64,000 nucleotides of DNA from Trichopria drosophilae (Eukaryota; Arthropoda; Insecta; Hymenoptera; Diapriidae). Shown one piece after another: positions 11,096-22,300 of this stretch. The stretch covers positions 26,261,001 to 26,325,000 of the forward strand of contig CM059587.1 of NCBI GenBank assembly GCA_030407085.1, in the 5' to 3' direction. The position numbers and the translations under genes are program-made. Position 1 is the stretch's first letter. The number at the start of each line of letters is the position of its first letter. The notes under the pieces were generated by a model. The model saw nothing but the letters and a program-made list of their open reading frames with translations. It had not been told where the DNA came from and ran no database searches.

Positions 11096-12215
11096 GATTA
11101 AAGACCAATTCCATATCAAATCATGCAACGAAAATAAATTCGAAATTCCAAATCATATTTTATATAACTTTTATTGTTCTTTTGGACAAATAAAAAGATA
11201 CGAATTTTTTTGTTTTGTGAAAAAAAAAAATTTCCATATAGTTACGAGCGGCTGTTTTTTCAAAAATCAAAAAACTTGATTTTCTCAGAAACATCATTTT
11301 TAAAAATTAAATTTTTGTATTACGAATAGACAAAGCAAAAAGGAAACTTTTCCAATATGTTTGGTTGGCGCTAAAATGCCCAGAGAGCTGCAAGAATTTT
11401 TTTTGTAAAAAAATGATGAGTATTCGGTTGTACCAACGTCTTCTTTTCAGTTACAAAAATAAAAAGGGAAATTTTTAATATGCATATTAACAATCTATAA
11501 CAGATCAAAATAAAAAAAGACGTCTAGCTGCAATGCACCTAAAAACCAAACACCACTACCCTACTTAGCGATACCCAGGATGAACGACGTGAACGTGAAA
11601 GGGTTCTCATCCCTTTTTTAGTTAATATTTGAAAGTTTAGACTTTTGATATACATTTTCAAAATTTTCCTTTTATTTTTGTAACTGAAAAGAAGACGTTG
11701 ATGCAATGGTAAATACCCGTCATTTTTTAGAAAACAAATTCTTGCTGCTCTCAGAGCGTTTTAGCGCCAACCAAACATACTGGAAAACTTTCGTTTCTCT
11801 TTTGTCTGTTCATTAAAAAAAATTAAATTTTTTAAAAATGATGTTTCTGAGAAAATCAAGTTTTCTGATTTTTAAAAAAACAGCCGCCATTTTGTTAATT
11901 TTCAAAATTTTGTAAAACTAAAAACTGGCAAAGAAAGAAGATACCAAACACTACTAAACTGAAAAAACAGAACAGTAAAATATTGATTTTTAACAAGAAT
12001 AAAGAGATTTGAAAATAATTTTCCATCCGGTTTGGACGAAAATGATGGAAGTACCGTAATTCTTGTAGTGCTCGTAACTATATGGAAATTGTTTTGTTAC
12101 AAAACAAAAAAATATGTATCTTTTTATTTGTCCAAAAGAACAATAAAAGTCATATACCACATGATTTGGAATTTCGAACTTATTTTCGTTGCATGATATG
12201 ATATGGAATTGGTCT
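11096..12215. repeat. 1.1 kb foldback element upstream of COP1
   Basis: The left arm (about 11098-11450) and right arm (about 11690-12214) are inverted copies. Both carry GACCAATTCCATATCA, ATTCGAAATTCCAAATCAT, CTTTTATTGTTCTTTTGGAC, TTGGTTGGCGCTAAAA and AGAAGACGTTG. The right arm has about 140 extra bases around 11890-12045. The ends read TTAAAGACCAATTCC and, inverted, TTTAGACCAATTCC, so a TTAA site is possible. It stops about 245 bases before the COP1 start codon. Confidence 0.65.
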
Positions 12216-12459
12216 AAACTTATTTGATCATTTGTGTGCTTTCGTTTTTTTCCTAAACTTAGTATTGTATTGTCTGTTTCAGGATAAACTGGAAATTTCA
12301 AATGATGTCACTGCATCATATTGGATCTGCAAGTTGTTATTGAGGAATAAGTAGATAGACATATTTACAAAATTGTTGTCATTAGTGACAATAATGACAG
12401 ATCAATTGAAATATCGAAAACGTTGGGTCTAATGTTATTAAGAACAGACTATTTTTGCT

Positions 12460-14520
12460 ATGGCAAACATTAGTGGAGAAGGCACTAGCAGTAGTGCTGA
12501 ACAATGCTGCAGTCGATCGAATAAATGTAATTTTCATTCGACTAATGTGCTGCACGGAATCTGTGATACGCAGGAAGACAAAAACAATGATTATCTGTGC
12601 CCTATTTGTTTCGAGATGATAGATGAAGCACACATAACAAAATGCGGCCATACATTTTGTTATAGTTGCATTACAAAAGCCCTCGTCGCTGCTGGTCGGT
12701 GCCCTAAATGTAGTTTTAATCTAAATCAACAAGATATTTTTCCCAATTTTCTGTTGAATGAATTAGTTTCGAAATATAAATCTCGTTTGAAAAGCGTGAC
12801 AGAATTAGGTTTTTACACAAGAGACGATGCGAAAAGGAGAAGCAAAATGTTGGGCCACGACCAATATATGCTGCCTTGTGACGGCCTAAGAGATTTCATC
12901 GCTACTGAAAGTGCTAGTCTTACTCTGCCCGACGTAAATGTCATGTTAGAAGTTCTCACGCAACGTAAACATTTGCTCGAAGCAGAATCGTGCACAGCTC
13001 AGAATAAATTGTTACACGAATTTCTGAAACACCTCTTGCAACAAAAAGAAGAGCAAACAAGTCAGTTACAAAGAGAAGTAGCCTTAATAAAAAGGGATAT
13101 GAAAGAAGTGGAAAGTGTATTAAAAGATGTACAAAAGGATGTCCAAAGTAAATGCCCACGAATGGAAGATTTGAAGAAGTCCAATACTTCAGATTCCGCA
13201 CAAGTATCAGCAATAAGGAAAGAAATGATAGAATTACTGGATATAATTGATTCTAACATGATTAAATCTAGCGACGGTTCAAATCAAGATGCTGAAAGCG
13301 TTACCTCTTCTAGAGGCGGTACAAAAACAAAAGATTACGTTAACAATTCCAGTTTAGCAATGCCTCGAAAAAGAATGCAAGCCCATTTCGATGACTTTGT
13401 ACAATCGTATTTTGATTCACGAGCAAAGCAACTTTTATTCGGACAAAATGCAAATGTGCCTCAGACCGACACACATCCTACCAGAATGAGTTCAGGACTA
13501 GATTTTTTTCGTGAAAATCTTGTTAAATTTTCACGTTACAATTCTTTAAGACTGCTAGCGACGTTAAATTATTCTTCAGATATTTTTAATAATTCAACAA
13601 TAGTATCGAGTATTGAGTTCGATAAAGACAATGAATTTTTTGCAATAGCTGGAGTTACCAAAAGAATAAAAGTTTTCGATTATGGAGCTGTGATTAGAGA
13701 TGCAGTAGATATTCATTATCCGTGTATGGAAATGGTCTCCAGTTCAAAAATTTCCTGCATCTCGTGGAATTCTTACCATAAAAGTATGCTCGCGTCATCT
13801 GATTATGAAGGTACTGTAACCGTTTGGGATGCAACGACTGGTCAGAGAACTAAGACTTTTAACGAACATGAAAAACGATGTTGGTCCGTAGATTTCAATG
13901 ACGTCGATACTAGACTAATTGCCTCTGGATCGGACGATGCTAGAGTCAAATTGTGGTCTTTAAATATCGATCATTCTGTTGCATCTCTGGAAGCAAAAGC
14001 AAACATATGCTGCGTTAAGTTCAACCCTCGTAGTTCTTGCCATTTAGCTTTCGGATCTGCTGATCATTGCGTCCACTACTACGATCTGCGCAATATGAAA
14101 GAGGCTCTATGCATTTTCAAAGGTCATCGAAAAGCTGTTTCTTATGTTAAATTTATTAACAAGGAAGAAATTGTTTCTGCGAGCACAGATTCTCAATTAA
14201 AAATGTGGAATATAAACAATCCGCATTGCTTACGTTCATTTGTTGGTCACGTTAATGAAAAAAATTTTGTCGGTTTAGCAACAGACGGAGATTACGTTGC
14301 TTGCGGTTCAGAAAATAATTCTTTATATATTTATTACAAAGGTTTAACGAAGCAACTATTTTCTTATAAATTTGATGCAGTAAGAAGTGTTCTAGAGCTC
14401 CAAGAGAGACGAGACGAAGACTTGAATGAATTTGTTTCAGCAGTATGCTGGCGTCAAATGTCTAATATCGTTGTGGCTGCTAACTCTCAAGGCATTATCA
14501 AGATATTAGAGTTGGTTTAA
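12460..14520 (+). CDS. COP1: COP1 E3 ubiquitin-protein ligase, single exon, intact
   Basis: COP1 is the RING and WD40 E3 ligase (RFWD2) that binds substrates such as bZIP/ETS/c-Jun-type factors, often with DET1-CUL4, and marks them for degradation. The 686 residues show an N-terminal C3HC4 RING (Cys47, Cys50, Cys62, His64, Cys67, Cys70, Cys81, Cys84). A coiled coil covers about 165-230 and a basic patch PRKR lies near 302-305. A seven-bladed WD40 propeller runs from about 375 to the end, with VWDATTG, VKLWS and KMWNI strands. The C-terminus LELV agrees with the family end. Length is slightly below the vertebrate form of about 730. An in-frame TAA at 12439-12441 bounds the start. The human gene has many introns, yet here the whole ORF is one exon, so it is a retrocopy or has lost its introns. 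It has no frameshift. It is divergent from CEPT1 and convergent with ebony. Confidence 0.95.
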   Translation: MANISGEGTSSSAEQCCSRSNKCNFHSTNVLHGICDTQEDKNNDYLCPICFEMIDEAHITKCGHTFCYSCITKALVAAGRCPKCSFNLNQQDIFPNFLLNELVSKYKSRLKSVTELGFYTRDDAKRRSKMLGHDQYMLPCDGLRDFIATESASLTLPDVNVMLEVLTQRKHLLEAESCTAQNKLLHEFLKHLLQQKEEQTSQLQREVALIKRDMKEVESVLKDVQKDVQSKCPRMEDLKKSNTSDSAQVSAIRKEMIELLDIIDSNMIKSSDGSNQDAESVTSSRGGTKTKDYVNNSSLAMPRKRMQAHFDDFVQSYFDSRAKQLLFGQNANVPQTDTHPTRMSSGLDFFRENLVKFSRYNSLRLLATLNYSSDIFNNSTIVSSIEFDKDNEFFAIAGVTKRIKVFDYGAVIRDAVDIHYPCMEMVSSSKISCISWNSYHKSMLASSDYEGTVTVWDATTGQRTKTFNEHEKRCWSVDFNDVDTRLIASGSDDARVKLWSLNIDHSVASLEAKANICCVKFNPRSSCHLAFGSADHCVHYYDLRNMKEALCIFKGHRKAVSYVKFINKEEIVSASTDSQLKMWNINNPHCLRSFVGHVNEKNFVGLATDGDYVACGSENNSLYIYYKGLTKQLFSYKFDAVRSVLELQERRDEDLNEFVSAVCWRQMSNIVVAANSQGIIKILELV

Positions 14521-14617
14521 ATGACTTATTTCGACTTGTAATTAATGTAAGTAGCTGCATAGGCTCACATGAATGTCAATACTCTAACTTCACGTGAATT
14601 TATTGTTCCATTAATGA

Positions 14618-14821
14618 GTAAGAAATGTGTACAAATTAATTAAAGAGGAAAGTATTCTTGATGAGAACTTAAAATACGATAAGCTACTAGAAGTACAAAG
14701 TCATGTTTATTTTCTTAGTAACCGATACTCGTTGGTCCAACAAAATGTACGTAATACAGTGGATAGGTATATTAAGTTACGTGCGTCACCACTTTTCAAA
14801 GACAAATTATTTTCATTAGAG
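14618..14821 (+). CDS. Unassigned coding-like exon candidate downstream of COP1
   Basis: An open frame starts after an in-frame TGA at 14615-14617 and runs VRNVYKLIKEESIL to KDKLFSLE with a protein-like, charged, leucine-rich composition. It ends at a possible but weak 5' splice site, GAG|GTCTGT (14822). A candidate next exon at about 15096-15173 would join in phase 0 and read MLQDMNVIKCIENV to the stop at 15173. A GTAAGT at 14548 could be a 5' splice site for a short intron before it. I recognise no family. It may be a small gene's end or chance. Confidence 0.2.
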
Positions 14822-15340
14822 GTCTGTCGATTTTTTTTTTATTTTATGCAATGACGGGGTTTTGGTCAATGTAATGTTATAGAGATACTTAATTTCATGC
14901 CCTTTCTTGCACAAAATGAAAATATAAAATTGCCAAATGAGCCAAATCAATAAATCAACAAATAGATCCAAAAAGTTTTTGAGCGACTGAGCTGATGACG
15001 CATGCAAACAAAACTCGTTGAATCGAACTAAAATATAATAATGATGTTTCGGTGTAAATAGCATTCGTTTTAAGTCGGGTTGTTTCATTTTGAAAATGAA
15101 AATCAAGATGTTACAAGATATGAATGTAATAAAATGTATAGAGAATGTTGCTGTACTACAAGTACCCATTAAAGATGTCCAATGATTAATTTCTCTAGTT
15201 TTATTTTAACAAACCTACATATCCCATAGAATTAATCTTATCCCCTTTCTTAAACCCTTTTTTACATTTTTTACCGATACTTTTTAAGATCCGGTTGCAG
15301 AGTTTACACAATGTATACAATTATACTTTTCCAATTATTT
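14822..15340. other. COP1 3' flank, no firm gene
   Basis: Apart from the unproven exon pair noted at 14618-15173, nothing is recognised. An AATAAA hexamer near 14947 could serve COP1 polyadenylation. The open frame on the minus strand (14816-15169) overlaps the plus-strand candidate and resembles no family. Confidence 0.35.
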
Positions 15341-16030
15341 TTGACTAATTCTGCAAAAATTTTGCAAAATAAAAAATAATTCCATGTTTTTTAGGTCGCT
15401 TTTTTTTATTTTTTACGATTTTCTCCATGGAAACGGATTATAATAAATGAAATGCACATATAAAATAATATACTAATTTAATGTCTTTTAGAAGCAATGG
15501 CCGCGGAACGAAGCAAATTTTTTCAAAATTATTAATTCCTTGAAATAGGTTTTTTATTACGTTTTATATTGATGATATAAATATTGAATGGTTATGAACG
15601 AAAATTATAATAATTTTGAGTTGTTAAATCTAACGTGCTAAACTTTGAAACACATTTCTGGAACAACGATTCATATATACAATTCACATAAGGTGGCCAT
15701 TATGAATCCGCCATTTTCGATTTATCAACTCAAAATTATTATAATTTTCGTCCAGAACTAGTCAATATTTAGATCATCATTATAAAACTACAAAAAAATT
15801 TCTATAATCTATTTCAAGGAATTAATAATTTTGAAAAAACGTGTTTCGTTTCGGGGCCATTTTGAATCGGCCATTGCTTCTATAAAATATTCTATTAGTA
15901 GATTATTATAGGGAGCACTTTTTATATGTGCATTTCATTCATTAAAATCCGTTTCGGTGGAGAAAATCGGGAAAAATGTAAAACAAACGACCTAAAAAAC
16001 ATTTATTTTTATTTTGAAAAATTTTGACAT
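15340..16030. repeat. Foldback element with a CCGCCATTTTCG core
   Basis: The left arm (about 15360-15570) has TGTTTTTTAGGTCGC, GATTTTCTCCATGGAAACGG and GAAATGCACATATAAAA. The right arm (about 15810-16015) carries the same blocks inverted. The middle holds a second inverted pair around CTCAAAATTATTATAATTTT and the motif CCGCCATTTTCG. Both arms also contain GCAATGGCCG. No coding frame is present. Confidence 0.6.
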
Positions 16031-16273
16031 AAATAATCGTTTTTTGGCCATTTTTTCGACCGGAATCGATAGTGCCCACTTCAAAATAATAGAAAATGTA
16101 TTTTCCAAAATTAAAAAAAAATTCTCCTGCAGAAACTGAGCTGATGTTGACGTATTTTTTGCATAATAGGATTAATTTATCACAAATTTTAATAATTTGC
16201 TTTGAACCAGTTAAAGTTATGCGCTTTATTTGTGGAAATTATTTTACGTTCGTAGTGGGTTCATATAAGAATA

Positions 16274-17592
16274 TTAACCCATTAACCCCCAAATGCACAG
16301 AAAATTTACACGAACTTTAACGCTTATTTTCAGTATGAAATAAATTTCGAAAAAAATCATACTTACCAGATTCTACCATTTTCCGGGTCGCTCTCTCGAG
16401 TGGTGAAGAGAAAATTGTAAAAAATTCGAAATTGATCTATGATTTTAGCATATATAATAAAAAAACAAGTTTTTTCAGGGCGCATTTCTTACAAATATCG
16501 AGTTTTCGATACTACATCGTGGTTTGAATGAGCTAAAATATATTAGAAGCGTGCACTCGATAGTTGTACTTAAAAGCTATACTGGTATATATTTTAAATT
16601 TTGCAATGTTAAATCCAAAATGGACACCGCAGCAACGAATTTCTATTTAAAATTTAACAATTTTTTTATTCAAAACCAGAGACTTTAGAGAAAAATTTCT
16701 AAAAACAATTTTGTTTTAGAATGAGTCAAAGAATACCCTCGATTTGTTTCGAAATGTATTTACAATTTTAAATTTTTCGAAAAATCGAAAAACCTTAATT
16801 TTGCAAAATGTTAGTTGAAAAATCTAAAAAAATTTTAAGGCATTCTTCAATCAATTCTAAGACATTTTTGTTCTGTGCAAATTTTCTCTAAATTGTATTC
16901 TTTCCCAGAAAAAAAATTACTAAACTTCTCTAGATATCTAGACCAACAATTTATTTTATTGATAACTATAGTCTTTAGACAAAATGTCCACAGAACAAAA
17001 ATGTCTTAGAGTTGGTTGAAGAATGCCCTAAAATTTTTTTAGATTATTCAACTGACATTTTACAAAATTTAGGTTTTTCAAATTTTCGAAAAATTGAAAA
17101 TTGTAACAATACATTTCGAAAAAATTCGAGGGTAATCTTTAACTCACTCTAAAACAAAATGGTCCTTAGAAATTTTTCATTAAAGTGTGTGGTTTTGAAG
17201 AAAAAAATTGTTCAATTTTAAATAGAAATTCGTTGTTGCGGTGGCCATTTTGGGTTTAACATCGCAATATTTAAAATATATACCAGTGTAGTTTTTAAGT
17301 ACAAGTACCCAGTGAACGCTTCTAATATATTTTAGCTCATTCAAAACACGATATTGTATCGAAAACTCGATATTTGTAAGAAATGCGCCCTGAAAAAAAC
17401 TTGTTTTTTATTATATATGCTATATCATAGATAAATTTTGAATATTTTACCATTTTCTCTTCACCACTCGAAAGAGCGACCCCGAAAATGGTAGAATCTG
17501 GTAAGTATGATTTTTTCGAAATTTATTTCTTACTGCAAATAAGCGTTAAAGTTCGTGTAAATTTTCTGTGCATTTGGGCGTTAATGGGTTAA
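16274..17592. mobile_element. 1.3 kb TTAA-bounded palindromic element
   Basis: The left end (TTAA at 16274 and 16282) reads TTAACCCCCAAATGCACAG, then TTACACGAACTTTAACGC. The right end is the same inverted, closing with TTAATGGGTTAA (17581-17592). The arms pair over most of their length, including AATATCGAGTTTTCGATAC and TCTAAGACATTTTTGTTCTG. An inner AAAATGG block is present in both arms. No transposase frame was seen. Confidence 0.75.
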
Positions 17593-18301
17593 GGGGTCTG
17601 TCTAGTAACTCACTTTTGAAAAATCGGTTTTTTGTTTTTTACTTTTTTCGAAAGTAAATATATTAAGAAATATTGTGTGATAAGGAATTTTGTACGGTCC
17701 AGGCATCGCTGACTAGGTGTAAGTAATTTTTTTTTAAGAATTTCATGTAAAAAAACTGTAAACGCGTTTTTCTCGAAACAACGCTTTTACTCGCCTTGTT
17801 GATGAAATTTTCGAAACTACTAGACCGATCCTTATGAAATTTGAACCACATATTCTTTAAACCTATCGCTATGTCCCCTATAAATTTTTTTCAAAAATTT
17901 TGAATTTAACTATATTATTTTTTCAAAAATCGGCGAAAAAAATCGGTTTTTTGTTTTTTCTTCACCATTTTTTTATTTTTTAAAATAATTGAACAAAATT
18001 TACAGGGGACATTGCCATTGTCATACCAAACCTAAAGCACTTTGATTTTTTTGTTTCAGACAACACAGCTCCGAGATTTTATCAACAAGGCGGACCTACC
18101 TACTTTTCGAGGTGTTGCGTTTGGTTGACGTTTTTGGTCATAATACATGTATAAAATAAAAGAACAAAATTTTTTTATGTATTTCAAGAGTGCATTTACT
18201 AAGCCTAATAACTTTTATATCATTACCTTTATCCAGTATCCCAATAAATAATCATGAAAATCGCGTTTTTTTCGGCGCGAGCTACTAGACAGACCCCTTA
18301 A
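17589..18301. mobile_element. TTAA-bounded element sharing its TTAA with the preceding one
   Basis: The ends are TTAAGGGGTCTGTCTAGTA at 17589 and the exact inverse closing at 18298-18301. The interior is T-rich, with the AAAATCGGTTTTTTG block in repeated copies and no coding frame. Its left TTAA is the right TTAA of the element at 16274-17592. Confidence 0.7.
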
Positions 18302-18302
18302 T

Positions 18303-18522
18303 GTCACTTTATTATCGCATATTTATTTATTTATTGTAGTAGACGGCCAGGAATTAAGGGCCTTTATACAAAAAGAAATAACAATCTGGGCATAATAACG
18401 AAACAAGATTAAACCTTAATTAACAATGGATAAATGTAATATTTTTGATATCTGAGTTTATACAGTAAATAAAGAGAGAAAAAGAAACTTAAAATTTGTA
18501 AATATAATTTCGAATCGCAGTT
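18303..18522 (-). mobile_element. 3' tail of a 5'-truncated non-LTR retrotransposon
   Basis: On the minus strand a unique stretch ends in GGCCCTTAATTCCTGGCCG, then CTACTACAATAAATAAATAA. This is the layout of a LINE 3' end closed by a tetranucleotide repeat, here at about 18322-18345. No protein remains. Confidence 0.4.
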
Positions 18523-19360
18523 TTAACCCTTTGAAGCACACATTTTTCTTTACAAGGAAAATGGTTGGAATTTATTATTTGGGGGTTTTCGGGGTCACTG
18601 ATTACGAATATGACCTCAGATTTTCAAAATTCAAAATGGCGGATTCAAGATGGCGGACCAAATTAGGAAAAAGTTACTTGATCGACATGAAACTGGGTAC
18701 ACGGGAGTTGTCGGAATCGCTTATTACGAATATGGTCTCAAATGTTTAATATTGAAAATGGTGGATCCAAGACTACGGACCAAATTAGGAAAAGGTTGCT
18801 TGATCGAGATGAAATTGGAAACTCGGGAGGGATTTCGGGCAAGAAAGATTTTGCAAGAAAATGACATCTAACCTCTAATTTTTAAGAAAATTAGTAAAAA
18901 TAATGATTTTTCGTTATTTTTTTCTCTTTTTCTGTATTTTTCGGCGGGAAAGCATTTTTCCATCATTACAAAATGTCTCAGAAAAGTGGTCCAACACCTA
19001 AGGAACAAGATAACGCCTTAGAAATCATTTTTTTTTTTTCAAATTGACGTTTTCAAAATGGCTGCCTACGGAACTATTTTCTTTCGAATGATGAATTTCG
19101 ATATTTATAATTTCTTTTTCGTGTTTCCAATTTCTGAATATCATTATAGGGGGGTTTTCGGGATCGCAGAACACGATCGCGCTGTCAAAAATACGAAATT
19201 CAATATGGCGGATTTCTGATAAAAAAATCGTCATTTCTTACCGAATAAGGTAGAAGTTACTTGTATAGGGGTTTTCGGGGTCGCCGGACACGATCCCCAT
19301 GTTAAAAATACGAAATTCAAGATGGCGTATCCAATATGGCGGATGTTTGACGCAAAATTT
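18523..19360. repeat. Cluster of AAAATGGCGGA repeats with one TTAA-type end
   Basis: A lone element end reads TTAACCCTTTGAAGCACAC at 18523. It is followed by four copies of the dispersed block at about 18586-18660, 18710-18790, 19140-19215 and 19255-19345. Each has GGGGTTTTCGGGGTCGC or similar, then ATTCAAAATGGCGGA. They are mostly in direct order, unlike the palindromic copies elsewhere. I found no matching right end. Confidence 0.5.
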
Positions 19361-22300
19361 GGAGGAAACTTGCCTTTTCATACCCCAAATAAGGTGTAAT
19401 TTTTTCAAATAAAAATTTTCATTTGTAAATGGTGTATTGAATTAAAAACGAAAAATTACCCCTAATTTCAACCAAACATTCTCACGTTAAACATTTAAAT
19501 TTTAAACGATTGTCATTTTTCTGCGAAGTTTATGTCAATCTCATGTCCAATAAAATAAAATATTTTTTTTCCGAGTCAAAACGAAAAAACCGGAAGTGAC
19601 AAAATTCTATTGAAAAGTGCATACCAGTTACTATTTACCTTATTTTTTTTAACAAAAAAAGGATGGGGGTTTTGAGAAAAAAAATAATTTCATTTTTTCG
19701 AAAAATCGCTTTTTCTCTTCGAATATATTATATTTACCAAATGTTGTAACGGGATCTTATAGAGTGAGAACCCTTTTATTATATGTGTTAATTTTATCTA
19801 TATGGATAACGGAATGCAAAAATGGCAACAATTATAATTTAAAAATTATTTAATTTTGCATTATTGGATTAAAATTTGAAAAATCGATAAAATGTTCATA
19901 TATCGATTATTCTTAAAACAACAAAACACGGGGTCCCTTATTTTCCATAAAGAATAACACATTTCAATTCCACTAAGGTTGGCGATACAACCTCCGCCGT
20001 CCTGCATGCTTTGAGATGGATTCAGTCTATAACGGTTTTTCAGTCGACTATTTTTACGTTAAAAATGAAAATTACAGGTTTTTTCCCGTTTTTCTTAGCC
20101 TAACTTTGCAATAATCATTCATAAACTTTTTTACCAAACAAGTTTGAGTTCGTGTATATTTTACGAAGAAAATCAGAGCTCATAGACCTGAATCGAGTAA
20201 TTCGAAGCCAAATTATAGGATTTTTATTCAAGCAATACTTTAAAGCAAAAATTAGGCAAAAGAGAAGTGATTGTGGTTTATGCGGTATATCTTTAAAATA
20301 ACACGAAAATGGAAGTATTGAGATGGGTTTCACGTACAAAACACAAATGAAGTTTTCATCATTGTGTACTCTATGTGAAACCCATCTCAGTATCTACTTC
20401 AAAATTCTGGCAACTTTGTTTGGTTTCGTCATTCCCCCATAAAATTTTGTGACGAGGGAATGATTCCTGTGCGGAAATGATTAAAGTTATATTCGATTTT
20501 TTTCGAGAACCAGCCAGATGAACATCCAGGAGGATACTTTGGCAAGAATATTCTGTCATTAAACAATTTAATAGTCCTGAAATATTCAAGACAATCTTCC
20601 GACAATATTCTGCAGAAATACTCCGGCTGCATTCGCTGCAACCTTCCGAGCGTAGGACACTTCAATATTCTCGCAATAAGAGATGAACCGATGGTAACAT
20701 CAATTTTTGTAGTAATGATACAAATTTAAAGGTCGTTGTTATTGCGATATTCGTTTTACTAAACAAACTTTTTAAATAAGGGCTAACGATAACGACAAAC
20801 ATTTTCGGAGAAACCAGACTTTCTTTACTTTTGTCGACCATATTATTTAAAAAGTTTATTTAGTTAAACGAATATCGTAATAACACGACCTTTAAATTTT
20901 TGTATCTTTTCTACACTTGTTACCATTTGTTCCTTCCTTTTTACTAGTATATATATTTATACAAGGTGATCCAAGTGTACGGAAACGGTAAATTAACTTT
21001 GAAGAAATAATATTTGAAACAGAAGTTAGAAAAAACTTTTTAACTTTTCCCCTGCATACTCAGTTGTGACCTGAGACTTGACCCTGGCCGTGATCTTGAA
21101 TGCAACTTCATTATGAAATAGCGGAAAATACATAGGCAAAGGTAGTTTACGTAGATGAATGGTGAACCCTAAAGAAGGCGCATAGGCAATATCGATGGCT
21201 GATTATTCGTAACGAAAATGTTGAAACCAAATGGAATCGATTTATTAGGCTGTAGTGAACAAATAATATCAGTAATTTGTTATTACCAATAAATTCACAA
21301 AAAAAAATTGCACTGAGAAATTGTTGTAGACACAAATTTGTTAGGTAAGTTGGTAAAAAATAGACAATTTAAAAAAAAAATGTTTCGTTTTTTAATTACG
21401 AGTGATATAAAATATAAAAATAACCAAAAGGTCAACTTAAACATTTTTCCTCTCGTTCTACTAAAGCTTTTTGAAATTTTATTAAAAAACAAATTTGTCT
21501 TTAAAAATCGTATTTTTACGCTATATTTTTTACATTCTGCGCGCATCCTTTTTTAACGGTGAAATTGCACAAGCCTGAAAAAAAAATGTCCATTGTTTGA
21601 GATCGACAAGTCATTTCTCGTAATTTTTGATGTGCTGAATCTGAATCTGGCAAACGAAAACCGCCCATCACGTCAGGATTTCGAGAAAAGTGGGAGTAAA
21701 ACTCTAAAAAATCACGTTTTTGGCACTTTTTGAAATTATCTACCGGCGGGTAAACTTGACATGCTGGATTAATGTCATCGGGATTAAATTAAAGCTTGAA
21801 CCCTGTGCGTTTCGAAGAGAGAGCGATATCGGTAACAACAAACTAAATGAATTGTCAAACATGATTTTTTTTACAGTTGTCAAGTATAAAAATTGTCTTA
21901 CACTGCCCGTAAATACAACTATATTACAAAATTATCGGATTCGCTTGATACTTTTTACACGAGGATTTTTAGGGTCGACAATTACTAATATGAAATTAGA
22001 TTTTAAAAATTCAAAATGGCGGACGATTTTTTTTCAAAATTGATTGGATTCGCTTGAAAATTGTTACTACGAGGATTTGGTGGTCGTTGTACGCGAAAAT
22101 GAAATCAGAAGTCAGAAATTCAAAATTGCGGGTCCAATATGGCAGACGAATTGTTTTAAAATTTATCGGATTCATTTGAAATTCGTTACTATATTGTATA
22201 TAAACATTATATACTATATATAAACATATAGATAAATGTAAACATGACCAGTTTCTAGACTTGTTTATTACAGTGAAATTATCTAACACTTTATTGTTAA

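Noticed and set aside
12382..13259. Minus-strand open frames across COP1
   Set aside because: They are antisense shadows of the COP1 coding sequence and have no family resemblance.
14985..15020. CTGATGA on the plus strand near 14990
   Set aside because: No stem II and no GAAA follow.
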